The notes under the pieces: generated by a model | The model's database searches: none | What the model was told of the DNA's origin: nothing | Seen by the model: the letters and a program-made list of their open reading frames with translations, nothing else | Assembly: GCA_964633205.1 (NCBI GenBank) | Contig: CAZWFN010000043.1 | Location: 1 to 43,842 of the forward strand | Source: CAYVQE01 sp964633205 | GTDB lineage: Bacteria > Myxococcota > B64-G9 | Direction of reading: 5' to 3' | DNA: 43,842 bases | Shown: one piece after another, positions 25,348-32,594 of the stretch | How positions within the stretch are numbered: position 1 is the first letter of the stretch | How the letters are laid out: every line of letters begins with the position of its first letter | Program-made: the position numbers and the translations under genes

Positions 25348-26166
25348 ATGTTCGATCCGAGACAATACGTGGCCCTGCGCAAGCCGATGGTGTTCCGCTT
25401 CCACCGGCTCAACTGTGCGCCCACCGTGGTGATCGATATGGACGTCGACGCCGAGCCGGCTTTGGCCTACAAGACCGCGCTGGCCGAGCGGGCTGCGGCG
25501 GCCGGGGTGCGCGTCAGCCTCAACCACATCGTCCTCAAGGCCACGGCCATGGCCCTGCGCGAGTTCATCCTGTTCAACTACGAGTACAACGGCGGCCTGC
25601 GGCTGCGGCCCAATGAGCGCATCGACATCCGCTCGCCCATCGAGCAGAGCGATCTGCCGGTCCACGTCGTGGTCCCCGAGACGGATCGCAAGAGCGTGAT
25701 CGAGGTCGCCCGCTGCTGGGCCGAGCGGGAAGCCGAGACCCGGGCCTTCGTCGAGAAGCACCAGCAGCGGCGACTGCGCTTCGAACGGTGGCCGCTGTTG
25801 CCCAAGCTGTTGGGCTATGCGCGGCTGGCCAGCCTTCCGCTGCAGCGATGGGTGCCGGCCTGGGAACGGACCCACTTCGACCTGCTGCGCCGCTTCATGG
25901 GCTCGTTCATGGTCACCAACGTGGGCACCTTGGGCGTGACCGCCTGCCACGGCCAGTTGGTCAAGCCCTCGATCGCGGCCCTGGTGGTGCTGGCGCTGCG
26001 CGAGGACGTGGAACTGGCCGACGGCCAGCCGCGCACCCGCCGGGTGCTGCCCCTGGCGCTGGAGTTCGATCAAAAGATGGCCGATGCCGGCGATGCGGCG
26101 CGCTTCCTGGCGGCCATCAAGCGCAACCTGGAACAGCCGGAGCAGTGCTGTGAAGCCGAAGGTTGA
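25348..26166 (+). CDS. E2/CAT-fold acyltransferase paralogue 6 (His to Gln)
   Basis: 272 residues, SD GGGGAG before ATG 25348. Strong family match: VVIDMDVDAEPALAYK, VSLNHIVLKATAMALRE, FMVTNVGTLGVTA, LALEFDQKMADAGDAARFL, ending in AIKRNLEQPE as in paralogues 3 and 7. His is replaced by Gln, here encoded by CAA (26071-26073), whereas paralogues 2-5 use CAG. The Asp of HxxxD is kept. A hydrophobic segment (about residues 150-170) precedes the NVG turn. Its end overlaps paralogue 7 by 17 nt. Confidence 0.87.
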   Translation: MFDPRQYVALRKPMVFRFHRLNCAPTVVIDMDVDAEPALAYKTALAERAAAAGVRVSLNHIVLKATAMALREFILFNYEYNGGLRLRPNERIDIRSPIEQSDLPVHVVVPETDRKSVIEVARCWAEREAETRAFVEKHQQRRLRFERWPLLPKLLGYARLASLPLQRWVPAWERTHFDLLRRFMGSFMVTNVGTLGVTACHGQLVKPSIAALVVLALREDVELADGQPRTRRVLPLALEFDQKMADAGDAARFLAAIKRNLEQPEQCCEAEG

Positions 26167-26980
26167 GCTGGATACCTTCATCAACCAGCGGCGGCTGTCC
26201 ATCGGCGCTTTTCACCGCGAGCGGATGGGGGCCACCGTTCACTGCAACGTCGACGTGGACATGGGTGCGGCCATCGCCTACCGCAAGCGCTTCAAGCAGC
26301 AGCGGCCCGATGTACGGCTGACCTTCAACGACATGATCATCAAGGCGGCGGCCAATGCCCTGGTCGATTTCCCGCAGTTCGTCGGCTGCTACGATGGTCG
26401 ATTTCGCCTCTACCCCGCGGAGACGATCGACATCTGTTTTCCGATCGATGGCGGCGAGAGCTTCCTGAGCCTGGCCCTGGTGCGCCAGGCCGATACCAAG
26501 TCGCTGGCCGAGATTTCGGCCGCGGCCCGTGCCTCCATCGAGGAGCGCACCGCGAAAATGGGCCAAGCCCTGGCCCGCCTGGACCGCCGCTTCAAACGCT
26601 TTCCGCGCCTGCTGCCGGTCGGTATCTGGGCCGCCTACAACGCCGCCCGGGTCTTGGGCCTGTTGGCGCCGCCGCTGCAGCGCTGGTCTTACCGCCAGCG
26701 CATGCGCCAGCGGGGCTCGTTCGCGATCACCAACATCGGCCCGGCCGGCGTCCGCCAGATGGAGGGGCCCATCTTCTGGCCGGACGTGCTGCAGCTGATG
26801 ATCGCCGCCCCCCGCCCGCGGGTCCGGCTGATCGACGGCCTGCTGGAATCGCGGTCCATGATGCCGCTGATCGCCAAGTTCGACCACCGCATGACCGATG
26901 TCGGGCCCGCCAGCCGCTTCTTGCACGCGGTGCGCCAGAACCTGGAGCAGCCCGAGTCTCACCTGGGTCCATACGACTGA
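26150..26980 (+). CDS. E2/CAT-fold acyltransferase paralogue 7 (HxxxD present)
   Basis: 276 residues from GTG 26150, inside the end of paralogue 6. It has VHCNVDVDMGAAIAYRK, LTFNDMIIKAAANAL, FAITNIGPAGVRQMEG, and the catalytic segment FDHRMTDVGPASRFL with His (codon 26884-26886) and Asp intact. Of the seven it is closest to a genuine E2 catalytic domain. It again lacks lipoyl and E3-binding domains, and no E1 or E3 gene is nearby, so it is not part of a 2-oxoacid dehydrogenase complex. It and paralogue 1 are the likely active acyltransferases of the cluster (inferred). The frame is open upstream to 26084, but that overlaps paralogue 6 more deeply without a better SD. Confidence 0.88.
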   Translation: MKPKVELDTFINQRRLSIGAFHRERMGATVHCNVDVDMGAAIAYRKRFKQQRPDVRLTFNDMIIKAAANALVDFPQFVGCYDGRFRLYPAETIDICFPIDGGESFLSLALVRQADTKSLAEISAAARASIEERTAKMGQALARLDRRFKRFPRLLPVGIWAAYNAARVLGLLAPPLQRWSYRQRMRQRGSFAITNIGPAGVRQMEGPIFWPDVLQLMIAAPRPRVRLIDGLLESRSMMPLIAKFDHRMTDVGPASRFLHAVRQNLEQPESHLGPYD

Positions 26981-27000
26981 CCGGCTGCGCTGCATCGGGC

Positions 27001-28743
27001 TCAATCGAGAGCCGGTACGTAGTGCTCGCTCAACCGAGCGCGTGGGGCGCGCTTGTCCAGCTTGCGCTCCAGCAGGCCGTCGTGTGCGTCGGGCCGGCCG
27101 GCGGCCACCGCTTCGCCGGGGGCCAGCGGGTGGCCGAGCTGGAAGGTCAGCAGCGGCGCCAGCCGGCCGGCGGCCACCGCCCGGCGCAGCGCCGGATCGT
27201 CTGCGTGGGCGGCGACCAGCTCGGCGATCGGCGCGCGGGCGATCTCGATCGGGCCGCTCTTGATGATCGAGACCAGGCCGCGGGCCCGGGCCAGCAGCCC
27301 CATGGCGGCCACCGCCCGCCCGGCCCGCCGGTAGGCCCGCCGTTGGTCTTCGGGGGCCAGCCCGGCCGGCACCAGCAGCACGCCCAGCAGCGGATGGGTG
27401 TCCTGGAAGCTCAAAAAGAAGCGGCCGAAGGAGCGCGCCAGCAGGCGCACCAGCTTGATCAGCCGCTCGGCGGTCAGCGGCCGATCGCGGTGGTCGAGCA
27501 ACAGCCCGCCGGCCCGGTGGTAGCGGCCGCTGGATTCCAGCTTGGCGCACAGGTGGGCCGGCACCGCCGCTGCCGGCAGGCCCTGTCCCGGCACCGGCTC
27601 CTGCGGCCGCTGGGCCCAGGCGGCCAGCTCGGCCGGCAGCCCGGCACAGTCGCGCAAATGGGCGCCGAGGTGCTCGCGATCGATCCGCGCCAGCAGGCCG
27701 CCCGCACCCTCCAGCCCGGCGTGCATGGCCCGGCCGATGCCGGCCGGCACCGGCCCCCGCCGGTCGAACACGGCCAGCGCCAGCTCGCTGTCACCGGCGA
27801 CCCGCTGGGCATGCCGCCACAGGGCCTCGAGCGCGCTGCGTTCCAGGCTGCGGCCGGGCGCGGCCACCCGCTGGGTCGAACGCGCTTCGACCAGCCGATC
27901 GAAGGCCGCCGGCACCAGGCCGCCGGGCGCCGCCGGATCGCGGGCCAGCCCGGCGCCGGTGCGCGGCAGCAGGCAGACCGCAGGCCGGTGGCGGCCGGCT
28001 GCGACCGACTCGGCCAGCGCCGCGGCTGCCTGCAGCCGCGGGCTGCGTTCTTCGAGCACCGGGGTCAGGGCCGCGGCGGCGCGGTCGGCCCCGGGACCGG
28101 GCTCGATCCAGTGCCGCTCGAACTGCCAGCCGTGGGCGCGGATGCTGCTCTCGGCCACCTCGAGCCAGATGCCCAGGTCGATGTGCTCGGCGTGGGAGGA
28201 CTGCTCCACCCCGCATAGCCGGGCCACGTCGCCCAGGATGGACTCGTAGCGTTCCCGGGCCAGCACCAGCAGCCCCGGCCCGGCGGCGCGGCGGCCGCTG
28301 ACCGCCGCCATCTGCTCGGCGCCGAGCTCCAGGCAGCGGATCGGTTGCCAGTTGGTGCCCGACGGTGACCACAGGCCGTTGTAAGCCGCCCGCGCCAGCA
28401 GGGGCCGGGCGGCGTCCAGGCCGGCCGGCGGCGGCCCGGCGCGGCCGGGGGCGGGCCGGCCGACGGCGGCGGCGGCCTCGGGCATGGGCTCCAGCCAGCG
28501 TTCGACCCGGCCGCTCGGCGCCACCCGCCAGCGCTCGCCTCCGTTGACGCCGGACAGGCGCGAGGCGTCCAGCTCGACGGTCCGGTCGGTCTCCGCCGCC
28601 CGCTGCCGGGCCCGCGCGAGCGCCTCGCGGGCCTGCGCCAGAGCGCTGTCGAACCAGCGCGCCTGCCCGCTGTCGTCGGCCCCGCTCAGCGCACCGAGTA
28701 CACCGTTGTGGTCATAACTGGCGAGCAGTGTTCGCGCATCCAA
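27001..28743 (-). CDS. Nitroreductase-like flavoprotein, unusually long
   Basis: About 580 residues from TTG 28743 (SD GGGAG about 9 nt upstream); the start is uncertain. The region 119-140 has AAYNGLWSPSGTNWQP, matching the FMN-binding N-S-P-S-x-x-N-x-Q-P motif of nitroreductases. The segment GIWLEVAESSIRAHGW fits the later helix seen in that superfamily. About 110 residues precede the motif and 300 follow, including a second helical half with FFLSFQDTHPLLGVL. The overall form recalls the nitroreductase part of the Rv1355c-like group, without its ThiF domain. It converges on the acyltransferase cluster with a 20-nt gap, so a shared pathway is possible but not shown. Redox substrate unknown. 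Confidence 0.68.
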   Translation of the reverse strand: MDARTLLASYDHNGVLGALSGADDSGQARWFDSALAQAREALARARQRAAETDRTVELDASRLSGVNGGERWRVAPSGRVERWLEPMPEAAAAVGRPAPGRAGPPPAGLDAARPLLARAAYNGLWSPSGTNWQPIRCLELGAEQMAAVSGRRAAGPGLLVLARERYESILGDVARLCGVEQSSHAEHIDLGIWLEVAESSIRAHGWQFERHWIEPGPGADRAAAALTPVLEERSPRLQAAAALAESVAAGRHRPAVCLLPRTGAGLARDPAAPGGLVPAAFDRLVEARSTQRVAAPGRSLERSALEALWRHAQRVAGDSELALAVFDRRGPVPAGIGRAMHAGLEGAGGLLARIDREHLGAHLRDCAGLPAELAAWAQRPQEPVPGQGLPAAAVPAHLCAKLESSGRYHRAGGLLLDHRDRPLTAERLIKLVRLLARSFGRFFLSFQDTHPLLGVLLVPAGLAPEDQRRAYRRAGRAVAAMGLLARARGLVSIIKSGPIEIARAPIAELVAAHADDPALRRAVAAGRLAPLLTFQLGHPLAPGEAVAAGRPDAHDGLLERKLDKRAPRARLSEHYVPALD

Positions 28744-28874
28744 GGGTCGGAGCTCCCAGGGGTCTCGAGCCGCACCGGGCAGCTGCCCGATGCGGGACTC
28801 AGCCCCGCCGGCGTCCCCGCCGGCCGGCGGCGGCCGCCAGCGAGCATAGCAGAGCCGGCGGAATGCGCAAAAGG

Positions 28875-28900
28875 GGTGGAAAGAGGTGGACTTTTCCACC
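28875..28900. repeat. 8-bp inverted repeat upstream of the metallo-hydrolase gene
   Basis: GGTGGAAA / TTTCCACC with a 10-nt spacer, 40 nt upstream of the TTG start at 28940. It lies in the 196-nt divergent gap between the nitroreductase-like and hydrolase genes. A TATGCT box on the minus strand near 28848 may serve the nitroreductase-like gene, but no convincing -35 was found. Confidence 0.4.
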
Positions 28901-28939
28901 GGGCTGGCATACGGATGGGGCTGGTTCGGGAGGTGGCGT

Positions 28940-29740
28940 TTGATCGTCAAGATCCTCGGCTCGGGCACCTCGAGCGGCGTACCCATGATCGGCTGCCAGT
29001 GTCCGGTGTGTACCTCCTCCGATTCACGCAACAAGCGGACGCGCTCCTCGGCGGCCATCGAGCTCGACCGCGGCACCATCCTGATCGATACCGCCACCGA
29101 TCTGCGCACCCAGGCGCTGCGCTGGGGCCTGGAGCGGGTCGACGCCGTGCTCTATACCCACGCCCACGCCGATCACTTGCACGGCATCGACGATCTGCGG
29201 CTGTACAACCTGCGCCAGCTCAAGCCCATCCCGTGTTACACCAACGCCGAGACGGCGCGGCGGCTGCGCGCCTACTTCGACTACATCTTCGACCCGGCCG
29301 AGGCCGATTCGTTCCGGCCCTCCCTGGAGTTGGAAGTGGTCGAGGCGCCGTTTTCGCTGCTGGACGAGACCGTGATCCCGGTGCCCTTGCTGCACGGCGA
29401 GATGCCCGTGCTCGGCTTCCGGCTGCGGAGCTTCGCCTATCTGACCGATGTCAGCGCGATACCCGACCGCTCGTGGGAGCTGCTGGACGGCTTGGATCTG
29501 TTGGTGCTCGATGCCCTGCGGCCGCGGCCGCACCCGACCCACTTCGGGCTCGACCAAGCGCTCGCGGTGATCGACCGGCTGCGGCCGCGGCGCACGCTGT
29601 TGACCCACCTGTCGCATCAGTTCGACCACCAGGCCACCAACGAGAAGCTGCCCATCGGGGTGGAGCTGGCATACGACGGCATGATCGTCGAGCTGGAGGA
29701 TGAGGCCTGCGGGGGTGAACCAGAAAGGAGCCTGCGGTGA
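28940..29740 (+). CDS. PhnP-like metallo-beta-lactamase-fold hydrolase
   Basis: 266 residues from TTG 28940 with GGGAGGTGG SD; a GTG at 28886 would add 18 atypical residues and lies in an inverted repeat. The chain begins VKILGSGTSSGVP, as in PhnP. It has a Cys-rich GCQCPVC segment, the metal motif THAHADHLHG (HxHxDH), a later single His in LLHGEMP, the Asp in YLTDVS, and LTHLSHQFDH at the C-terminus. PhnP cleaves 5-phosphoribosyl 1,2-cyclic phosphate; relatives hydrolyse other phosphodiesters, and no C-P lyase genes are present here. It overlaps ald by GTGA. Confidence 0.9.
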   Translation: MIVKILGSGTSSGVPMIGCQCPVCTSSDSRNKRTRSSAAIELDRGTILIDTATDLRTQALRWGLERVDAVLYTHAHADHLHGIDDLRLYNLRQLKPIPCYTNAETARRLRAYFDYIFDPAEADSFRPSLELEVVEAPFSLLDETVIPVPLLHGEMPVLGFRLRSFAYLTDVSAIPDRSWELLDGLDLLVLDALRPRPHPTHFGLDQALAVIDRLRPRRTLLTHLSHQFDHQATNEKLPIGVELAYDGMIVELEDEACGGEPERSLR

Positions 29741-30852
29741 TCATCGGGGTACCCAAGGAGATCAAGATCCGGGAGTACCGCGTCGGCATGACGCCGGCCG
29801 GGGTGGAGAAGCTGGTCGGTCGTGGCCATCGGGTGCTGGTCGAGACCCAGGCCGGTGCGGGCAGCGGTCTGGGCGACGACGCCTTCCACGCGGCCGGGGC
29901 CGAAATCGTCGGCGAAATCGGGGAGATCTACGGCCGGGCGGACATGGTGGTCAAGGTCAAGGAGCCGATCGAGCCGGAGTACGATCTGATCCGCGAGAAC
30001 CAGATCATCTACACCTACCTGCACCTGGCCGCCGACGAGACGCTGACCCGCGAGCTTATCGAACGTCGATGCATCGCCATCGCCTACGAGACCATCCAGC
30101 TGACCGACGGCTCGCTGCCCCTGCTCAAACCGATGAGCGAGGTGGCCGGGCGCATGTCGATCCAGGTCGGCGCGGCCACCCTGGAAAAGGAGCACGGCGG
30201 CAAGGGCCTGCTGCTCGGCGGGGTGCCGGGCGTGCGCCAGGGCCGGGTGACCGTGATCGGCGGCGGCGTGGTCGGGCTGAACGCCACCAAGATGGCGGTG
30301 GGCATGGGCGCCCGGGTGACCGTGCTCGACGTCAACCTCAATACCCTCAACTACTTCGACGACATCTTCCACGGCCGGGTCCAGACCTTGTTCTCGGACC
30401 CGGAGACCATCCGGCGTTCGGTGGCCGCGGCCGACCTGCTGGTCGGGGCGGTGCTGATCCCCGGCGCCAAGGCGCCCGAGCTGGTCAGCCGGGAACAGGT
30501 CGGCCAGATGGAGAATGGCTCGGTGATCGTGGACGTGGCGGTCGATCAGGGCGGCTGCATCGAGACCACCCATCCGACCACCCACGACAACCCCACCTTC
30601 GAGGTCGACGGGGTGGTCCATTACTGCGTGGCCAACATGCCGGGCGCGGTGGCCCAGACCTCGACCTTCGCCCTGACCAACACCACCATCCGCTTCGCCG
30701 AAATGCTGGCCGACCTGGGGGCTGAAGGCGCCGCCCGTCGGGACCCGGCCCTGGCCGGTGGCTTCAACGTCTACAAGGGCCACGTCACCTGTGCCGGCGT
30801 GGCCGACGCCTTCGGCCTGGAGTGCCGCCCCCTAGAACAACTTATTGATTGA
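29737..30852 (+). CDS. ald: Alanine dehydrogenase
   Basis: 371 residues, normal length. It begins IIGVPKEIKIREYRVGMTP, the family signature. The catalytic Lys and His regions (VKVKEP, YTYLHLA), the nucleotide-binding GGGVVGLNATKMAVGMGA, and the substrate-site segment near MPGAVAQTSTFALTN are all present. The enzyme interconverts L-alanine and pyruvate plus ammonium using NAD. It starts at GTG 29737 with an AAAGGAG SD and is translationally coupled to the metallo-hydrolase. Confidence 0.96.
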   Translation: MIIGVPKEIKIREYRVGMTPAGVEKLVGRGHRVLVETQAGAGSGLGDDAFHAAGAEIVGEIGEIYGRADMVVKVKEPIEPEYDLIRENQIIYTYLHLAADETLTRELIERRCIAIAYETIQLTDGSLPLLKPMSEVAGRMSIQVGAATLEKEHGGKGLLLGGVPGVRQGRVTVIGGGVVGLNATKMAVGMGARVTVLDVNLNTLNYFDDIFHGRVQTLFSDPETIRRSVAAADLLVGAVLIPGAKAPELVSREQVGQMENGSVIVDVAVDQGGCIETTHPTTHDNPTFEVDGVVHYCVANMPGAVAQTSTFALTNTTIRFAEMLADLGAEGAARRDPALAGGFNVYKGHVTCAGVADAFGLECRPLEQLID

Positions 30853-30866
30853 TCAAGGGAAGTTGT
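30837..30866. repeat. Inverted repeat at the end of ald
   Basis: ACAACTT / AAGTTGT, 7 bp, separated by 16 nt, spanning the ald stop codon. It stands out as AT-rich in a GC-rich region. No U-tract follows, so a regulator site or a weak terminator are both possible. Confidence 0.35.
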
Positions 30867-30904
30867 CAGCTTCTCCGCGTCCGCCAGCCGCCGGCCGGCG
30901 GTGC

Positions 30905-30933
30905 TGGACGGCCGCCGCCGCGCTGCGCACAAT
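30905..30933 (+). promoter_or_regulatory. Weak putative promoter of the sigma/anti-sigma pair
   Basis: TGGACG, 17-nt spacer, CACAAT, giving a leader of about 70 nt to GTG 31011. If the sigma factor is autoregulated, the real promoter may instead be ECF-type and not recognisable here. Confidence 0.3.
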
Positions 30934-31010
30934 GGGAATAGAGAGCGGCTTCCAGCTGTTGTGCCGATGTGGAAACAGCAGCCGGCACCGGCCGGTAGCG
31001 AGGTGGATGC

Positions 31011-31673
31011 GTGGTGTGGTGGCGGCGCAAAACCGAGTCCGGGCGCGATCTGGGTCACCAGGCGCTGGAGCACCTGGACAGCCTCTACGGCACGGCCATG
31101 CGCCTGACCGGCAACCGTTCCCGAGCCGAGGATCTGGTGCAGGACACCTTCGTGCGGGCGTTGCGCTTCAGCGACAAGTTCGATCCGGGCACCAACCTGC
31201 GCGCCTGGCTCTACCGCATCATGTTCAACCTGTTCGTCAACCACTGCCGCCGCGAACGCCGGGGGCGCGAGATCCGCGAGGGGCCGGAGCAGGCCGACAT
31301 GCTCGAGCGCATGGTGCCCGCGGCGCATTTGGCGCCGTGCGCCAAGCCCGAGGAGTACTACTTCGAGAAGCTGTTCTCCGACGAGGTGGTCGAGGCGCTC
31401 GACACCCTGCCGCAGGATTTCAAGCTGGTGGTGCTGTTGGCTGACATCAACGGCTTCAGCTACAAGCAGATCTCGGACATCTTGGGCATTCCGGTGGGCA
31501 CGGTGATGTCGCGGCTGCACCGCGGCCGCCGGGCGCTGCAGGACAAGCTGTACCGCTATGCCGTGGCCGAGGGCTATGTCCGGCCGCAGGCCGATCGGGA
31601 GCGCCAAGCGCAGTCCGATCCGGCCCGGCTGGAGGACTACCGGCGCCGCCGCGGTGGGCGGGGGGATGGCTGA
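31011..31673 (+). CDS. ECF-type RNA polymerase sigma factor
   Basis: 220 residues from GTG 31011 (GTG 31014 also possible). Region 2 is clear: LTGNRSRAEDLVQDTFVRA and NLRAWLYRIMFNLFVN. Region 4 has the TLPQDFKLVVLL, YKQISDILGIPVGTVMSRLHRGR helix-turn-helix typical of SigE/RpoE-like ECF factors. A linker of about 45 residues (REIREGP to EEYYFEKLF) separates them, and a basic C-terminal tail of about 35 residues extends beyond region 4. The gene overlaps the anti-sigma ATG by one base, a usual arrangement for cognate pairs. The stimulus is unknown. Confidence 0.93.
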   Translation: MVWWRRKTESGRDLGHQALEHLDSLYGTAMRLTGNRSRAEDLVQDTFVRALRFSDKFDPGTNLRAWLYRIMFNLFVNHCRRERRGREIREGPEQADMLERMVPAAHLAPCAKPEEYYFEKLFSDEVVEALDTLPQDFKLVVLLADINGFSYKQISDILGIPVGTVMSRLHRGRRALQDKLYRYAVAEGYVRPQADRERQAQSDPARLEDYRRRRGGRGDG

Positions 31674-32428
31674 TGGATTGCCAGGTCGTCCAGAAGATGT
31701 TGCAGTTCTACCTCGACGGTGAGTTCGACGAGGAAGATCGCTGGGCACTGGAGCAGCACCTGGCCAGCTGCCCGGACTGCCGGGCGCGGGCGGACTACGA
31801 GCACCGCTTCCGGCGGGCGGTGCGCGCCCGGGTTGCGCTGCCGGCCGCGCCGGACGGCCTGCGCCAGCGGATGGTCGAGCTGGTCGATCAGGGCCCCACC
31901 CCCCGGCGCATGCCGCGGCGTCTGGTCTGGGGCACGGTGCCGGCGGCGGCTGCACTGGCGTTGGTGGTCAGCTTCACCTGGGCGGTGACCAGTGGCTTCA
32001 TGCCGCTGGTCGATGAGGCGGTGGTGCGCCACAGCCGCCAGCCGCCGGTGGAGGTGGATTCGGCCGACTCCGGGGTGGTGGAGGACTGGTTCCGCTCCAA
32101 GGTCGATTTCCACGTGGCCTTGCCGCGGTTCGAGCGCCGCCAGCTGGCGCTGGTGGGCGCCCGGTTGAGCAACCTGGCCGAACGGCAGGCGGCGCTGGTG
32201 CGCTACCGCCACGGTGGCCGGCAATTCAGCCTGTTCGTCATCAGCGACAGCGGGGTCGACATCGATGGCCAGCACTGCCGCCGCGTCCAGCACCGCGAGT
32301 ATTGTCTCAGCGAGCTGCGCGGTTACACCGTGGCCAGCTGGCGCGCGCGCGGGCTGGTCTACTCCATGGTCGGCGAGTCCAGCCAGGACGACCTGTTGCG
32401 GGTGCTGGCGGCGATACCCGATCGCTGA
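31673..32428 (+). CDS. Zinc-binding anti-sigma factor, single-pass membrane
   Basis: 251 residues. The N-terminus has the ZAS-type zinc motif: Cys3 and later HLASCPDC (HxxxCxxC). A transmembrane helix (about 83-103, VPAAAALALVVSFTWAV) separates the cytoplasmic sigma-binding part from an extracytoplasmic domain of about 145 residues with two Cys (QHCRRVQHREYC). Such proteins hold the sigma factor inactive until proteolysis or redox change. The extracytoplasmic domain ends with a strand-rich YSMVGESSQDDLLRVLAAI, as in related anti-sigma proteins. It is translationally coupled to the sigma gene. Confidence 0.9.
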   Translation: MDCQVVQKMLQFYLDGEFDEEDRWALEQHLASCPDCRARADYEHRFRRAVRARVALPAAPDGLRQRMVELVDQGPTPRRMPRRLVWGTVPAAAALALVVSFTWAVTSGFMPLVDEAVVRHSRQPPVEVDSADSGVVEDWFRSKVDFHVALPRFERRQLALVGARLSNLAERQAALVRYRHGGRQFSLFVISDSGVDIDGQHCRRVQHREYCLSELRGYTVASWRARGLVYSMVGESSQDDLLRVLAAIPDR

Positions 32429-32508
32429 TCCGCCGCCGGACCCGTCTTTCTACCCCTCCGAGCCGATTTTTCAGACGCCAGCGGCCGTGCCGCCCGGGCA
32501 TCGAGTTG

Positions 32509-32537
32509 TTGACAGCCTTTTCGAGTTCGCATACCCT
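32509..32537 (+). promoter_or_regulatory. Strong putative promoter of the AglZ/FrzS-like gene
   Basis: TTGACA, 17-nt spacer, TACCCT. The leader to ATG 32595 is about 50 nt. One arm of a 9-bp inverted repeat overlaps the -10. Confidence 0.6.
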
Positions 32538-32567
32538 CTCCGAGTAGTTTCGGATTGTTATGCGAAC
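32525..32567. repeat. 9-bp inverted repeat around the transcription start of the AglZ/FrzS-like gene
   Basis: GTTCGCATA (32525-32533) and TATGCGAAC (32559-32567) are perfect complements separated by 25 nt. The first arm overlaps the -10 box and the second lies in the leader, so a bound dimer or loop could block transcription. Confidence 0.5.
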
Positions 32568-32594
32568 CGCCGTCAGCCCACGGGGAATACAGCT

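Noticed and set aside
20872..26980. The acyltransferase cluster as part of a 2-oxoacid dehydrogenase complex
   Set aside because: No lipoyl domain, no E3-binding domain, and no E1 or E3 genes are present, and most copies have lost the catalytic His.
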